From Paenibacillus tyrphae (lineage in GTDB: Bacteria > Bacillota > Bacilli > Paenibacillales > NBRC-103111): 64,000 nucleotides of DNA. The DNA is taken from NCBI RefSeq assembly GCF_024158745.1, contig NZ_JAMZAW010000006.1:186001-250000 (forward strand), given 5' to 3'. Below, piece after piece: positions 16,608 to 25,779 of the stretch (the first letter of the stretch is position 1; each line of letters opens with the position of its first letter). The translations under genes and the position numbers were made by a program. The notes below the pieces were generated by a model that was given only the letters and a program-made list of their open reading frames with translations, ran no database searches and was not told the DNA's origin.

Positions 16608-17546
16608 CTACAGGATGCCTTGGAATTCCGGATCGAAGTCGTATTTCAGCTTCACGGCATCGCGCGCTTTCTGGGTCAGCTCGGGGTCGGCGTCCGGCTG
16701 CTCGGCAAGCAGCCGGCATAGCCGAAGCAGCCGTTCCTTCGGCAGCTCCTGGGCGTGGTCCAGCAGCAGGCTGCGGTATGCGTGCAAATTGGACTTCACG
16801 CGCAGCGCGGCTCCGGCCGCCGCCGTGAGAACGTCTCTTCCCTCGGGAAGCCTTTCGATCATGCCCCGGTATTTCATGACGTAGTCGAGCGCTTCGCGGG
16901 TAATGAGCTGAGGACGCACTTTGCCGATTTCATGCATGTATTCGATCACGTCTTTGTCAAAACGGTTCGGCAGAAGGGAGCTGAGCTCGAGGTCCATATC
17001 GCTGCGCAAAATAAATTTGTTCAGGCAGTATACCTTTAAAATTTTGATCGAGTCGTCTTGAATGAAATAACCGATCTCGCGGAACTTTTCATAGGCGGTC
17101 TTAAAGTCTTCCGCCCGGAGGTCGGCTTCCGCATCATCGATGTCGAGCAGCAGGCCTTCGCGAATTTTTTGCTGATCTTGCAGGAGTAAACGGCTTAGCG
17201 TACGTCTATATAAGATAGCCTCATAGCGCTTATGCAAAAAAACGAACAGCGCGAGCAGCAGAGCGGCACCGACGACGGACAAAATCATCTGCTCCGCGTT
17301 GCGGGCGAGCAGGAAGGCGAGGGCGCCGATCGCGCCGACGGCCAGCATGCCGGTCTGCCTGCGGTGCTTCAGAACCGCTCCGGCCTGCTCGGGGACGGCG
17401 CTGCGGCTTTGCTCGGCTTCGCACGAGAGGCAGCGGTCGTCCCATAGGCAAGAATACCGGCTGCAGCGCCGGCACTGCTGCAAGCGGTCAAACAAATGCG
17501 AGGTCGCCTGCGTTTTGCGGAATTGAACGGCGGTTTTAGTCGTCAT
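16608..17546 (-). CDS. Zinc-ribbon and membrane protein, tubulin/vWA cluster
   Basis: A 312-residue protein. Near residues 25-45 it has four cysteines, CRRCSRYSC and then CLSC, as in a zinc ribbon. Two hydrophobic segments follow (TGMLAVGAIGALAFLLA and MILSVVGAALLLALFVFL), then a cytoplasmic helical region to the C-terminus (LLQDQQKIREGLLLDIDDAE). An in-frame GTG at 17555 lies upstream, but ATG at 17546 is correctly spaced from AGGGTGA. The start overlaps the end of the 50-residue gene by 11 bases, so translation is probably coupled. The function is unrecognised; helix content and topology suggest a membrane platform that receives cytoplasmic partners. Confidence 0.72.
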   Translation of the reverse strand: MTTKTAVQFRKTQATSHLFDRLQQCRRCSRYSCLWDDRCLSCEAEQSRSAVPEQAGAVLKHRRQTGMLAVGAIGALAFLLARNAEQMILSVVGAALLLALFVFLHKRYEAILYRRTLSRLLLQDQQKIREGLLLDIDDAEADLRAEDFKTAYEKFREIGYFIQDDSIKILKVYCLNKFILRSDMDLELSSLLPNRFDKDVIEYMHEIGKVRPQLITREALDYVMKYRGMIERLPEGRDVLTAAAGAALRVKSNLHAYRSLLLDHAQELPKERLLRLCRLLAEQPDADPELTQKARDAVKLKYDFDPEFQGIL

Positions 17547-17688
17547 GGCTTTCACCCTGATTTAATCTTGCCGCGAATGCGGCATCGATGTCTGCAAGCG
17601 GGACGTCTTGCTTCCGGCTATATGAGCAATACATAAAAAATGCTAGAAGAAACAGGGCTCCAAGAGCCAACACAGCTACGGTCAGCAT
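17536..17688 (-). CDS. 50-residue single-helix membrane protein
   Basis: The peptide begins MLTVAVLALGALFLLAFFMY, one membrane helix, then CSYSRKQDVPLADIDAAF and an acidic end. An open frame extends to 17802, but only ATG at 17688 has a ribosome binding site (GGGGAGAG). It is the first gene of the minus-strand arm and overlaps the next gene. It could be a small regulatory subunit of the membrane part of the system. Confidence 0.6.
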   Translation of the reverse strand: MLTVAVLALGALFLLAFFMYCSYSRKQDVPLADIDAAFAARLNQGESHDD

Positions 17689-17906
17689 GATTCTCTCCCC
17701 GGTATTTTCGAATTTGAAAGGCGATAATTTAAGAATTCTGTAAGGTTTCGTTAGTGGAATTTTACTTTGTGACCAGTTAATATGTAGATTAGTAGACGAC
17801 ATGCAGTTCCATTGTACTACCCTCTACGGCAATTTACTACACTATACCATATTGGTTCGGGATGGTTCGACATCGGGCCGTCCATAGGTTTGGAGGAATG
17901 AACCCC

Positions 17907-19679
17907 GTGAAAATCATCAAAGCGCTGCTCCGACCCGCCGTCGCTCTGCTGCTCGCCGTCCTGATGCCGCTTCAGGCCGCAGCTGCTCCGGCAGGCGCAG
18001 TCGATATGAAGATGGATGCCGTTCTATCGGTGGATGTCAGCACGTCCATGAACGAAAGCGACGTCAACAAGGTCAGCAACGAAGCGATGAAAATGTTCGT
18101 CGACATGGCGTCCGTGCAGGGCGACAAAATCGGCATCGTCGCCTATACCGATCAAGTGATGCGCGAAAAGGCGCTGCTCACCATCAACTCCGCTGCGGAT
18201 AAGCAGGACTTGAAATCATTCATCGACAAGCTGTCCAAGGGGCCTTACACCGACATCGCCGTCGGCGTAAACGAAGCGGTGAAGGTGCTTGAATCCGGTA
18301 CGGAGCAAGGGCATGTTCCGCTTATCGTGCTGATGACCGACGGCAACAACTGGCTGAACGCCGGCCGCACGCAGCAGCAGTCCGATCAAGAGCTCGCCGA
18401 TGCGATCAAGAAAGCGCAGGACAAAGGCATCCCGATTTATACGATCGGGCTCAATGCCGACGGAAAGCTGAACAAGGCGGTGCTGGAGCGCATTTCACAC
18501 GAAACGAAGGGCAAATCGTTCATCACGAGCACGGCGGACAATCTGCCGCAAATTTTGAGCGAAATTTATGCGAGCCACTTCAAGTTGAAGGTCGTGCCGC
18601 TGACCGGCTTTGTGGCGAACGGGCAGTTTCAGGATGTGACGGTGACGATTCCGAACGCCAGCGTGCAGGAAGCGAACATCTCGATCATGTCCGCGAAGCC
18701 GGTGGAGGTCAAGCTGTTCGATCCGTCCGGCAAAGAGCAGAAAATTCCGTCCGACCGCGTCGTTTATACGGCTTCGAGCGCCTACTCTTTATTGAAAGTA
18801 TTGACTCCGGCGCAAGGCGATTGGAAGCTGCAGGTCAAAGGCGTCCAGAAGGAAAAAATTAACATTAACCTCGTGTACAATTACGACCTCCAGCTCGTTA
18901 TGGAGCCCTTGGCATCGACGACGTTAAAACCGGGCGACGAAGTGCAGGTCAAAGCGTATTTGCAGACCGCCGGACAAAAGACGGCCGATGCGGATTTGTA
19001 CAAGGGCTTGAAGGCGTCGGCGGTCTTGACGGACCTGGATACGAAGAAGAGTGAGGAGAAGCCCCTGACGATCGGCGCACAGGGTATCGCGGGCAGCTTC
19101 AAGGTCGCGGATGCGCACGACTACGAGCTTAAGATCAAGGCGGAGGGCGCGAACTTCCTGCGCGAGACGGCGCCCGTGAAGCTCACGGCCAAATCCGGCG
19201 GAGCGGCATCCAAGCCTGCGCCCGAGCCGGCGAAGGAGCCGGCGGCCGGTGCGCTCAGCCCGACCGTATGGGCGGCGATCATCGCCGGGGTGCTTGTGCT
19301 TGCGGGAGCCGTCCTGTACGCGCTGTCGGCTTATCGCAAAGCGAACAAGGGCTTCGTCGGGCAGCTCGTGATCGAGGTCAAGGACGAGGACACGGGCGAG
19401 CGGGCCAACCCGCAGTACCGCAAGCTGAACGCGTTCAAGGGCAAAGTGACGCTGCATCAGCTGCTCCAGCTCGCGCCGGAGTTTGCGGAAACGAAGGATA
19501 TCGTCTTCCGGCCCGGTCCGAACGACACGGTGCTGCTGCACAATGCGACGCCCTGCGTCGTCGAAAAAGGCGGACGGGTGTTCGATGCCGCCAAAGGAAA
19601 AGAAATTCGTGCAAATGACCGCATCAAAATCGCGCTTCAAAACGTCAATAAGTCGATAAGCGTCGAATACTTGAAATAA
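17907..19679 (+). CDS. Exported vWA-domain protein with C-terminal membrane helix
   Basis: A 590-residue protein. The N-terminus is a signal peptide ending near AAAAPAGA. The von Willebrand A domain (about 35-225) has a complete MIDAS metal site: DVSTSMN (Asp43, Ser45, Ser47), YTDIAVG and LMTDGNN. A beta-rich middle region and a Pro/Ala linker follow, then a membrane helix (WAAIIAGVLVLAGAVLYAL, about 452-474) and a roughly 115-residue beta domain after the helix, predicted cytoplasmic. GTG at 17907 is ten bases from TTTGGAGG; ATG at 17898 is too close to it. This is the first plus-strand gene of the cluster, divergent from the membrane trio and 38 bases before the tubulin-like gene. Confidence 0.82.
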   Translation: MKIIKALLRPAVALLLAVLMPLQAAAAPAGAVDMKMDAVLSVDVSTSMNESDVNKVSNEAMKMFVDMASVQGDKIGIVAYTDQVMREKALLTINSAADKQDLKSFIDKLSKGPYTDIAVGVNEAVKVLESGTEQGHVPLIVLMTDGNNWLNAGRTQQQSDQELADAIKKAQDKGIPIYTIGLNADGKLNKAVLERISHETKGKSFITSTADNLPQILSEIYASHFKLKVVPLTGFVANGQFQDVTVTIPNASVQEANISIMSAKPVEVKLFDPSGKEQKIPSDRVVYTASSAYSLLKVLTPAQGDWKLQVKGVQKEKININLVYNYDLQLVMEPLASTTLKPGDEVQVKAYLQTAGQKTADADLYKGLKASAVLTDLDTKKSEEKPLTIGAQGIAGSFKVADAHDYELKIKAEGANFLRETAPVKLTAKSGGAASKPAPEPAKEPAAGALSPTVWAAIIAGVLVLAGAVLYALSAYRKANKGFVGQLVIEVKDEDTGERANPQYRKLNAFKGKVTLHQLLQLAPEFAETKDIVFRPGPNDTVLLHNATPCVVEKGGRVFDAAKGKEIRANDRIKIALQNVNKSISVEYLK

Positions 19680-19717
19680 ATATCCTATATGGCCTTGGTA
19701 ACAGGAGGAGTCCGGAC

Positions 19718-22700
19718 ATGAAAGCAGTAGTCAGAGAGCATATACAGCAGTTGGACGTATCCTTGGGCGGCGGCATTGTCAGCGAGAAAATCCGCGTCGA
19801 CACGATCGACAACCCGATGCTGGTCATCGGTCTCGGCGGAACCGGCATTGATGCGCTGCTGCGGCTCAAGTATCAGGTGAACCGGCGGTTCAAGCTGCCG
19901 GAGGACCCGTTCACGAAGAAAAAACGCGAGAAGCCCGACAACATCGAGTTTCTCGCGTTCGAGACGAACGAGCACGACCGCAACAAGCGGTACAAGGGTA
20001 TCGGCCTCGATCCGATGACCGAATTCGTGCTGCTGTCGAACGCGGAGATCGGCAGCGTGCTGCAAAACCGCAGCATTTTGGAGCCGTATATGAAAGAATG
20101 GCTGTCACCGGAGCTGACGATTACGGACGGCATCAACGGCGCTTCCGGTGTTCGGCAAGCGGGCCGGCTGCTGCTGTTCACAAAGATCGTACAGGTCGTG
20201 CAAACGATCGAGCGCAAAATCAAGACGCTGTCGGTAGGCACGAACAAGAAGCTGATGGTGTTCCTGCTGACGGGCATCTCCGGCGGCACGGGCAGTGGCT
20301 GCTTCCTCGACATCGCGTATATCGTGCGCGGCATTCTGGAGCGGGATTACGGCTCGGCCGGCGTCGACAAAGTCGGCATTCTCGGCTACTTGTTCACGCC
20401 GGATGTCAATTTGGCGAACAAGGCATTGACCGAGCATTCGCGCGAATATATCAAGAAAAACGGCTATGCGGCGCTCAAGGAGCTTGACTACTGGATGAAC
20501 GTAGACGAACGCGGCGACCGGTTCAAGCAGCAGTACGCGAACATTTTGACGGTCAACTCGCCAATGCCGCCTTTTAACCTCGCGCATCTTATTTCAGCGA
20601 CAAACCTCGAAGGCAAGCAGCTCGAAAATGCGTATGACTACTGCATGAACGTGACGGCGGAGAACATCACGAACTTCATGGCGAGCGAGCAAAAGCAGTC
20701 CGGCGAGGAATTCGCCATTCACGACTATATCAGCAACATCCGCACGAACATCAATCAGATGCCGAAGACGTATGCGGCGAACTATCAATACAATATTTTG
20801 GGCGCGTCGTCCGCGGTTCTGCCGATCGAGGAAATGACGACGTTTTTGGCGTACAAAGTGTTCCAGCGCATGTCGACGATGTTCGAGGCGGGTCCGAGTC
20901 AGGAGGACGTCGAGAAGCTGGCGCACAAGCTGGGCCTCGACCCGGATTCGATCCATCGCGAATTCGACAAAAACGTGCCGGAGCCGCTGCCCGGTTACCA
21001 GAACAGCGAGCGGCTCAGCTACAACAACGTCGTCAAGCAGCAGATCGTTCATATCGACACGGAGCTGGAGCAGAGTTACCTGTCCCGGGCCCGGGAGGAG
21101 TACATCAAGGCCCGCAAGCAGCTGCCGGGTCAAATCCGGGAAGTGTTCGCCGAGCAGATGGGCAAAATGTTCCGGCATCCCGAGCAGGGGCCGTTTTACG
21201 TGTCGCGGATCATTTTGCAGGATAAAGGCTTCTGCCTGCTGAAGCTGATTTCGTCGTACATCGAATCGCTGAAGGAAAATGTGTACCGCATTCCGCGGGA
21301 TATCGAGGCGGCGGGCGATACCGCCATGCAGAAGCTGACCGAAGCGAAGAGCGCGTTCATCTCCAAGGACAAGAAGAAGGACGCCTATATTGAAGCGAAA
21401 ATCCAGGAGTACTTGCTGCACTCCGACCGCGAGCGAATGGAGCAGATGATCGAGTTCTACGAGGATCTGTATACGCTCATCAACAACGACAACTCGCGTA
21501 TTTATCAAGTGTTCACCGAAATCTTGAACGAGCTGAACAAAATTTTCCAGAAAAACGGCGATATCCTTACCAAAGGGCAGGAGGAAGTCGATCACAAGGG
21601 CAACCGCACGTACTATTGGAACATTGTCAGCGTGCCGGATATGGCGAAGCTGATCGGCGACGTGACCGACGAGAAGAACGTCACCGAGCTGATCCGCGAC
21701 TTTACGCAGGAGCTGCTGGAGAAGTCGAACCAGTGGATCAAGGAGCAGGAAGTGGACGTCGTCAGCTCGATTTCCGAGTTTTTGACCGAGCAGTTCAGCG
21801 ACCTGATCACGAAGTCGATGGAGGATTTCCTGATCATCAAATACGGTCACGAGGATTCGCTGGAGAAGCTGGTGGAGCAGAAGATCGCAGGCCGTTTGTA
21901 CGAGGAAGCGAAGCCGGTGTTCCATCTGACCAACAGCTCGGGCCATTTCAACTTCCCGTCGTGGGGCTTCGTCTCCGTGCCGGTGAAGGCGCCGAATATT
22001 TTCAAGGGCATCCGCAACTTCCAGGATAATGCCATTGCGAACTCGCGCTTCACGATCAAGGAGAGCGAAGTGAAAAACCGCGTCTTCTGGCTGAACACCC
22101 AGAACGGTATTCCGCTGTTCCTGTATACGCCGCTGAAAGTGTACGAGGAAAGCTACGAGCGCTCGATTCTGGAGCCGGAAGGCGTCGGACGCCATCTTGT
22201 CCAAACGGAGAAGACGAACTGGACGTACCTGCCGTCGCCGATTCCGGAAAAATCGTGGGGCGATACGTACGAAAACGCACGCGTAAAACATTACAACGCC
22301 GACGTCCGCAGCATGTTCGACCAATCGCTGGCCTTGCGCATTATCCGCGAGAAGTCGGCGGATCAAGGCACAACGGGCCGGTACGAGTGCGTATTCACGA
22401 AGCCGTTCGATCTGGAGCAAAAGCTGGCGTCGTACCCGATGCAGCTTGACGCGGCGAAGCCGAACCTCGGCGAAATCAAGCGCTGCGTCGCCGATTTGAA
22501 GGAGCTTGTGGCAAACGGTTTGGAACAGGACGGCCTGAAGGACATCTTTGGCAGCGTGAACGAGGAGATGGCGAAGGAGAACCTGATCCGCTCGCCGGAG
22601 CTTCTGCGCCGCGTCCGCGAGGAGCTAGGCAAGTACCGCCGGATCGAAGCGAAAATCGCCGAGCTGGAGCAGGTGCTCGCCGCCCATCAGGACGAGGAGA

Positions 22701-23107
22701 AATTCATCCAGCAGTTCATCGAAGCGATGTATACCGGCGCGATCGTCAAAAAAGGTGCGCTGTACGTGTACGACCATGACGCAGATGAGGACCCGTGGGA
22801 GCCGTTCGTCAACCTGATGCAGGCCGGTAAATTCCCGGAATACGAAATTTACCGCAAAATCCGCGCCCTCGACGCGAAGCGCCTCGGTCTGCTCCAGCGC
22901 AAATCGTCGAAGCTCAGCCAGCAGCTTACCGCGCAAGAAGACATCAGCGGCCTGCTGACGAAGCTGCAGGACATGGCCGGCGCCTACCAGGACGCCAAGT
23001 CCGCGCTCGACTACGACCGCGGCGAATACGTCGACGGCGAAGACATGTACCAATTCTACAAGCAAATCGCCAGCAAGGTGAGCGATATCCTTCGCAGCTT
23101 GAAATAG
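19718..23107 (+). CDS. Tubulin-like GTPase (Tubulin_2 family), 1129 residues
   Basis: The N-terminal domain carries tubulin/FtsZ nucleotide loops: LVIGLGGTGIDAL (T1 loop, glycines 38-43) and the signature SGGTGSG (189-194) in the T4 position, with AFETNEHDRN between them. A later segment, YNILGASSAVLPIEEMTTF (about 355-375), fits the activation domain. The remaining 700 residues are mostly helical with coiled-coil stretches (ERMEQMIEFYEDLYTL) and have no known domain. FtsZ is about 380 residues, so this is a much longer relative. No signal peptide or membrane helix is seen, so it is cytoplasmic. The start follows AGGAGG and the gene ends in a terminator. GTP binding is well supported; polymer formation is inferred from the family. 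Confidence 0.85.
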   Translation: MKAVVREHIQQLDVSLGGGIVSEKIRVDTIDNPMLVIGLGGTGIDALLRLKYQVNRRFKLPEDPFTKKKREKPDNIEFLAFETNEHDRNKRYKGIGLDPMTEFVLLSNAEIGSVLQNRSILEPYMKEWLSPELTITDGINGASGVRQAGRLLLFTKIVQVVQTIERKIKTLSVGTNKKLMVFLLTGISGGTGSGCFLDIAYIVRGILERDYGSAGVDKVGILGYLFTPDVNLANKALTEHSREYIKKNGYAALKELDYWMNVDERGDRFKQQYANILTVNSPMPPFNLAHLISATNLEGKQLENAYDYCMNVTAENITNFMASEQKQSGEEFAIHDYISNIRTNINQMPKTYAANYQYNILGASSAVLPIEEMTTFLAYKVFQRMSTMFEAGPSQEDVEKLAHKLGLDPDSIHREFDKNVPEPLPGYQNSERLSYNNVVKQQIVHIDTELEQSYLSRAREEYIKARKQLPGQIREVFAEQMGKMFRHPEQGPFYVSRIILQDKGFCLLKLISSYIESLKENVYRIPRDIEAAGDTAMQKLTEAKSAFISKDKKKDAYIEAKIQEYLLHSDRERMEQMIEFYEDLYTLINNDNSRIYQVFTEILNELNKIFQKNGDILTKGQEEVDHKGNRTYYWNIVSVPDMAKLIGDVTDEKNVTELIRDFTQELLEKSNQWIKEQEVDVVSSISEFLTEQFSDLITKSMEDFLIIKYGHEDSLEKLVEQKIAGRLYEEAKPVFHLTNSSGHFNFPSWGFVSVPVKAPNIFKGIRNFQDNAIANSRFTIKESEVKNRVFWLNTQNGIPLFLYTPLKVYEESYERSILEPEGVGRHLVQTEKTNWTYLPSPIPEKSWGDTYENARVKHYNADVRSMFDQSLALRIIREKSADQGTTGRYECVFTKPFDLEQKLASYPMQLDAAKPNLGEIKRCVADLKELVANGLEQDGLKDIFGSVNEEMAKENLIRSPELLRRVREELGKYRRIEAKIAELEQVLAAHQDEEKFIQQFIEAMYTGAIVKKGALYVYDHDADEDPWEPFVNLMQAGKFPEYEIYRKIRALDAKRLGLLQRKSSKLSQQLTAQEDISGLLTKLQDMAGAYQDAKSALDYDRGEYVDGEDMYQFYKQIASKVSDILRSLK

Positions 23108-23141
23108 AAGCTTCGTAAGTCATAGCGACAGCATTTAAATA

Positions 23142-23172
23142 CGCAGCCGATCCAAGGCTGCGGCGGTTTTTT
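23142..23172 (+). terminator. Rho-independent terminator after the tubulin-like gene
   Basis: CGCAGCC (23142-23148) pairs with GGCTGCG (23156-23162), followed after GCGG by six T. It separates the vWA/tubulin pair from the remaining five genes, which therefore may have their own promoter or depend on read-through. Confidence 0.75.
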
Positions 23173-23184
23173 AGTTATATTTCG

Positions 23185-23350
23185 TTTGAGATTTCGTCGT
23201 GAAACAGGTGACCTGTCCCCCGGAAGAAGCGCTTGCGCTGTCCGCCTTTGAAACCCATGAATATTCCTTAAAATATAATCGACATTCATGGGTTTCAAGA
23301 GCGGCTGGAGGGGGATAGGTCACCGCTCCAACAAACGGCGAAATCTCAAA
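23185..23350. repeat. 166-bp nested foldback element inside the tubulin/vWA cluster
   Basis: The outer ends are perfect 12-bp inverted copies, TTTGAGATTTCG (23185-23196) and its complement (23339-23350). Towards the centre GGTGACC boxes face each other, and the core is a perfect 15-bp pair TTGAAACCCATGAAT (23248-23262) and complement (23284-23298) around an AT-rich loop. No ORF is inside. Its sequence differs from the element at 5232-5438, though the design is similar. It fills the gap between the terminator and the ribosome binding site of the next gene. Confidence 0.7.
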
Positions 23351-23376
23351 CTCCTCTCGATTGGAGGGTCAGGATC

Positions 23377-25770
23377 ATGCGGGAGAAATTGATGCAATTC
23401 GCGAGCGCATACGCCGCGGAAACAGACAGCATGGGAACGGGCGGGGATGAGCTTCGCAGCATCAACCATCCCCTCGTGTTCCTGTTCGTCGGCGACCGGT
23501 CGGCAGAAGCGCTGGAACAGGTGTACGACCTGAACCGGAAGAAGTGGAACAACAGCGCCGGCGTCGTTTATTTACATATCGGCACGGAGGCCGGCACACA
23601 GGAGGCCGCCGCGCGGGACAACGTCTACGGCTGGTATCTCGGCGGAGGCGGCGGAGACAAAAAAACGCAGCGCGCCGAAGGATATAGGCAGTTTTACCGA
23701 AACGAGGCGAAGCTGCTTGAACTGAACGTCCTTCTGCGGCAGATGAACAGCCGCATCTCGGAGTTCGGACGGCTGTACGCCTCGCTGCAGCGGGTCAATA
23801 TCGCCGTAGTCACGCGGGTCGACGATCCGCTCAACGCGCTCGTGCCCGAGCTGACGGTGCTGATGAAATCGATCTTCGGCGAGAGCTTCCGCTCCGTGGT
23901 CGTAGATCTTTACGGACTGCTGCAGGAGCAGCAGCCGGGCGACGATTTCGCGTATGCGGCATCGCTCGGCGTCAGCTTTATGCGCGAGCTGGATGTGGTC
24001 CAGCAGCGGGAATTCCGCTTGGCCGCGGAGCTGCAGGTGACGGGCGACGGCATCCGGCTGCCGGTCGAGCACCGGGACGCGGCTTTGTTCGACACGGTGT
24101 ATATGGTCGGAGACAAGGACGAGCGCGGGCTATTTGCGGCCGGCGGCATGCAGCGGTGCTACGAAATCGTGTGCCATTTGAACCTGCTCAAGAACCGCAA
24201 AGCCGCTGACGAGGTCGATCCGAGGCACGGTGCTTACAATCACCAGCAGTTCAAGCAAAACATGATGCCGCCAGGCGAAGCGGGAGGCATTTACGCCTCC
24301 GCGGGGTTCGCCAAGGTAACGCGGCCCAATCAGGCGATCGCCTTGACGGTGCTGTATCACCTGTACCGGGGGATGCTGCAGCGGATGCGGGATAACGCGG
24401 TAATTCATCAAACGGAGCTGCTGGAGCTGGCCGAGCTGGACCCGAGGAAGGCGGAGGCGAGCGTCCGGGCCGTGACGGGTGAACGGGCGAACCCGGTCGA
24501 CGCCATGTACGGCTTGCTCTATGAGAACGTGCCACACCACGAGCTGCGGTCGATGTCTCTGCGGCAGGCGGAGGCGGCTTTGTTCGGGGCGAACGCCCGG
24601 ACCTTCTTCGAGACGAATGCCGTACGGGTCATGGAAGCGGCGCTTGAGGCGCGGGACGGGGCCGGAAGGCTCGGTCAAACGCTGCAGCGCAAGGCGGTCG
24701 ATCATCCGTCGTACGGGTGCTACTGCATGTACCTGTGGACCTCGGAGCAGGAACGCGGAGCAGAGACGCCCAGTCTCGTCACCATGGTCCGGGAGTGGCG
24801 CAAGGAGGCCGAGCGGCAGCTCGAAGACGGCAAGTTGGACCTCGAAGCGTTGTACGAGGAGCGGGTGGAAGATCAGCGGTATGCCAAAGGCTCGCTGCTC
24901 GGATTTCTTTCGCCCAAGAGTCAGGTAAAACCGTTGGCCCGTGGAATGCTCGAGCAAATCTACGGCTTGAAATACGAGCTGCTGCTGCTGGAGCTGACCA
25001 TCCGCGAGCTTCGAAGCTACGAGCGGAAGCTGGATGAGATCCATGACCGGATGAAGCGGTACGTCCAGCGGCTCCACGACATCGAAGCGGCGCTGCTCGA
25101 CGCAAGCCGCCGGAGCATCTCGGAGACGAACGACGAGCTGGGACGCAACATTAACGAATACTACGGCCATGTCGTCGAAGTCATCGCCGCCGAAACGGAA
25201 AACCGCCGGGGGCCGCAGTTTTATTTTGACGAACGGTGGGTCGGGAACGTGACCGCACTGCTTGCGCAAAGCGACGAAGCTCTGGTCGACAGGCTGATTG
25301 CGGCGGCGAAGCGGGAATGGTTCGTCCATCCGCTGTTCCATCAGCCGTTCGAGCAGGAGCTGCTGGCGAGGGCGAACGTGGCGGTCAGCTACGACAACCG
25401 CGAGGTGCTGACGAAAGAAGAACTGTACCGCGATCTGTACGTGACGCTCGAGAGCGAGGCGGCGATCCGGCTGGACGTCTACAACTATACGCACAAGCAC
25501 CGGTACGAGGAAAAATATTTTTTCGGGGATTTTCAAAGCGAATTGATCCAGTATGCGTACAGCGTCGATCATGGCAGTCGCACCTACAAGCTGGGCTGCA
25601 TCCATGAGAAGAAGCAGAGCGGCGTCGAGAAGCTGAATCTGATGGGTGGATTCCGCCTGGCCGACCTGATGTACTACCGGAACGGCAGGCGGTATTACGA
25701 TACGTATGTGCACAGCGGATACGAGTTTCACGGACGCGAGATGCCGGAAGAACCGGCGGCGGAAGGGTGA
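23377..25770 (+). CDS. 797-residue protein, probable degenerate tubulin-like paralogue
   Basis: No named domain is obvious, but three segments line up in order with the upstream tubulin-like protein. LVFLFVGDRSAEAL (33-46) lines up with LVIGLGGTGIDAL; NIAVVTRVDDPLNALVPEL (141-159) sits where the GGTGSG segment should be; YASAGFAKVTRPNQAIALTV (306-325) resembles YNILGASSAVLPIEEMTTF. The glycines needed for nucleotide binding are lost in both loops, so it should not hydrolyse GTP. The C-terminal half is helical with a coiled coil near 540-600. It may cap or co-assemble with the GTPase. The start follows GGAGGGTCAGG. The homology is my reading by eye and needs a profile comparison. Confidence 0.65.
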   Translation: MREKLMQFASAYAAETDSMGTGGDELRSINHPLVFLFVGDRSAEALEQVYDLNRKKWNNSAGVVYLHIGTEAGTQEAAARDNVYGWYLGGGGGDKKTQRAEGYRQFYRNEAKLLELNVLLRQMNSRISEFGRLYASLQRVNIAVVTRVDDPLNALVPELTVLMKSIFGESFRSVVVDLYGLLQEQQPGDDFAYAASLGVSFMRELDVVQQREFRLAAELQVTGDGIRLPVEHRDAALFDTVYMVGDKDERGLFAAGGMQRCYEIVCHLNLLKNRKAADEVDPRHGAYNHQQFKQNMMPPGEAGGIYASAGFAKVTRPNQAIALTVLYHLYRGMLQRMRDNAVIHQTELLELAELDPRKAEASVRAVTGERANPVDAMYGLLYENVPHHELRSMSLRQAEAALFGANARTFFETNAVRVMEAALEARDGAGRLGQTLQRKAVDHPSYGCYCMYLWTSEQERGAETPSLVTMVREWRKEAERQLEDGKLDLEALYEERVEDQRYAKGSLLGFLSPKSQVKPLARGMLEQIYGLKYELLLLELTIRELRSYERKLDEIHDRMKRYVQRLHDIEAALLDASRRSISETNDELGRNINEYYGHVVEVIAAETENRRGPQFYFDERWVGNVTALLAQSDEALVDRLIAAAKREWFVHPLFHQPFEQELLARANVAVSYDNREVLTKEELYRDLYVTLESEAAIRLDVYNYTHKHRYEEKYFFGDFQSELIQYAYSVDHGSRTYKLGCIHEKKQSGVEKLNLMGGFRLADLMYYRNGRRYYDTYVHSGYEFHGREMPEEPAAEG

Positions 25771-25779
25771 ATGGAACGC

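Noticed and set aside
15476-16828. 450-residue plus-strand open frame opposite the 643-residue membrane protein gene
   Set aside because: Arg/Gln-rich shadow without a start signal; the opposite strand has a clear SD, membrane helix and terminator.
20594-22420. 608-residue open frame antisense to the tubulin-like gene
   Set aside because: It is a codon-bias shadow of a GC-rich gene; no ribosome binding site, and translation shows no domain. The same applies to antisense frames at 24130-25731, 27597-29543 and 29552-31309.
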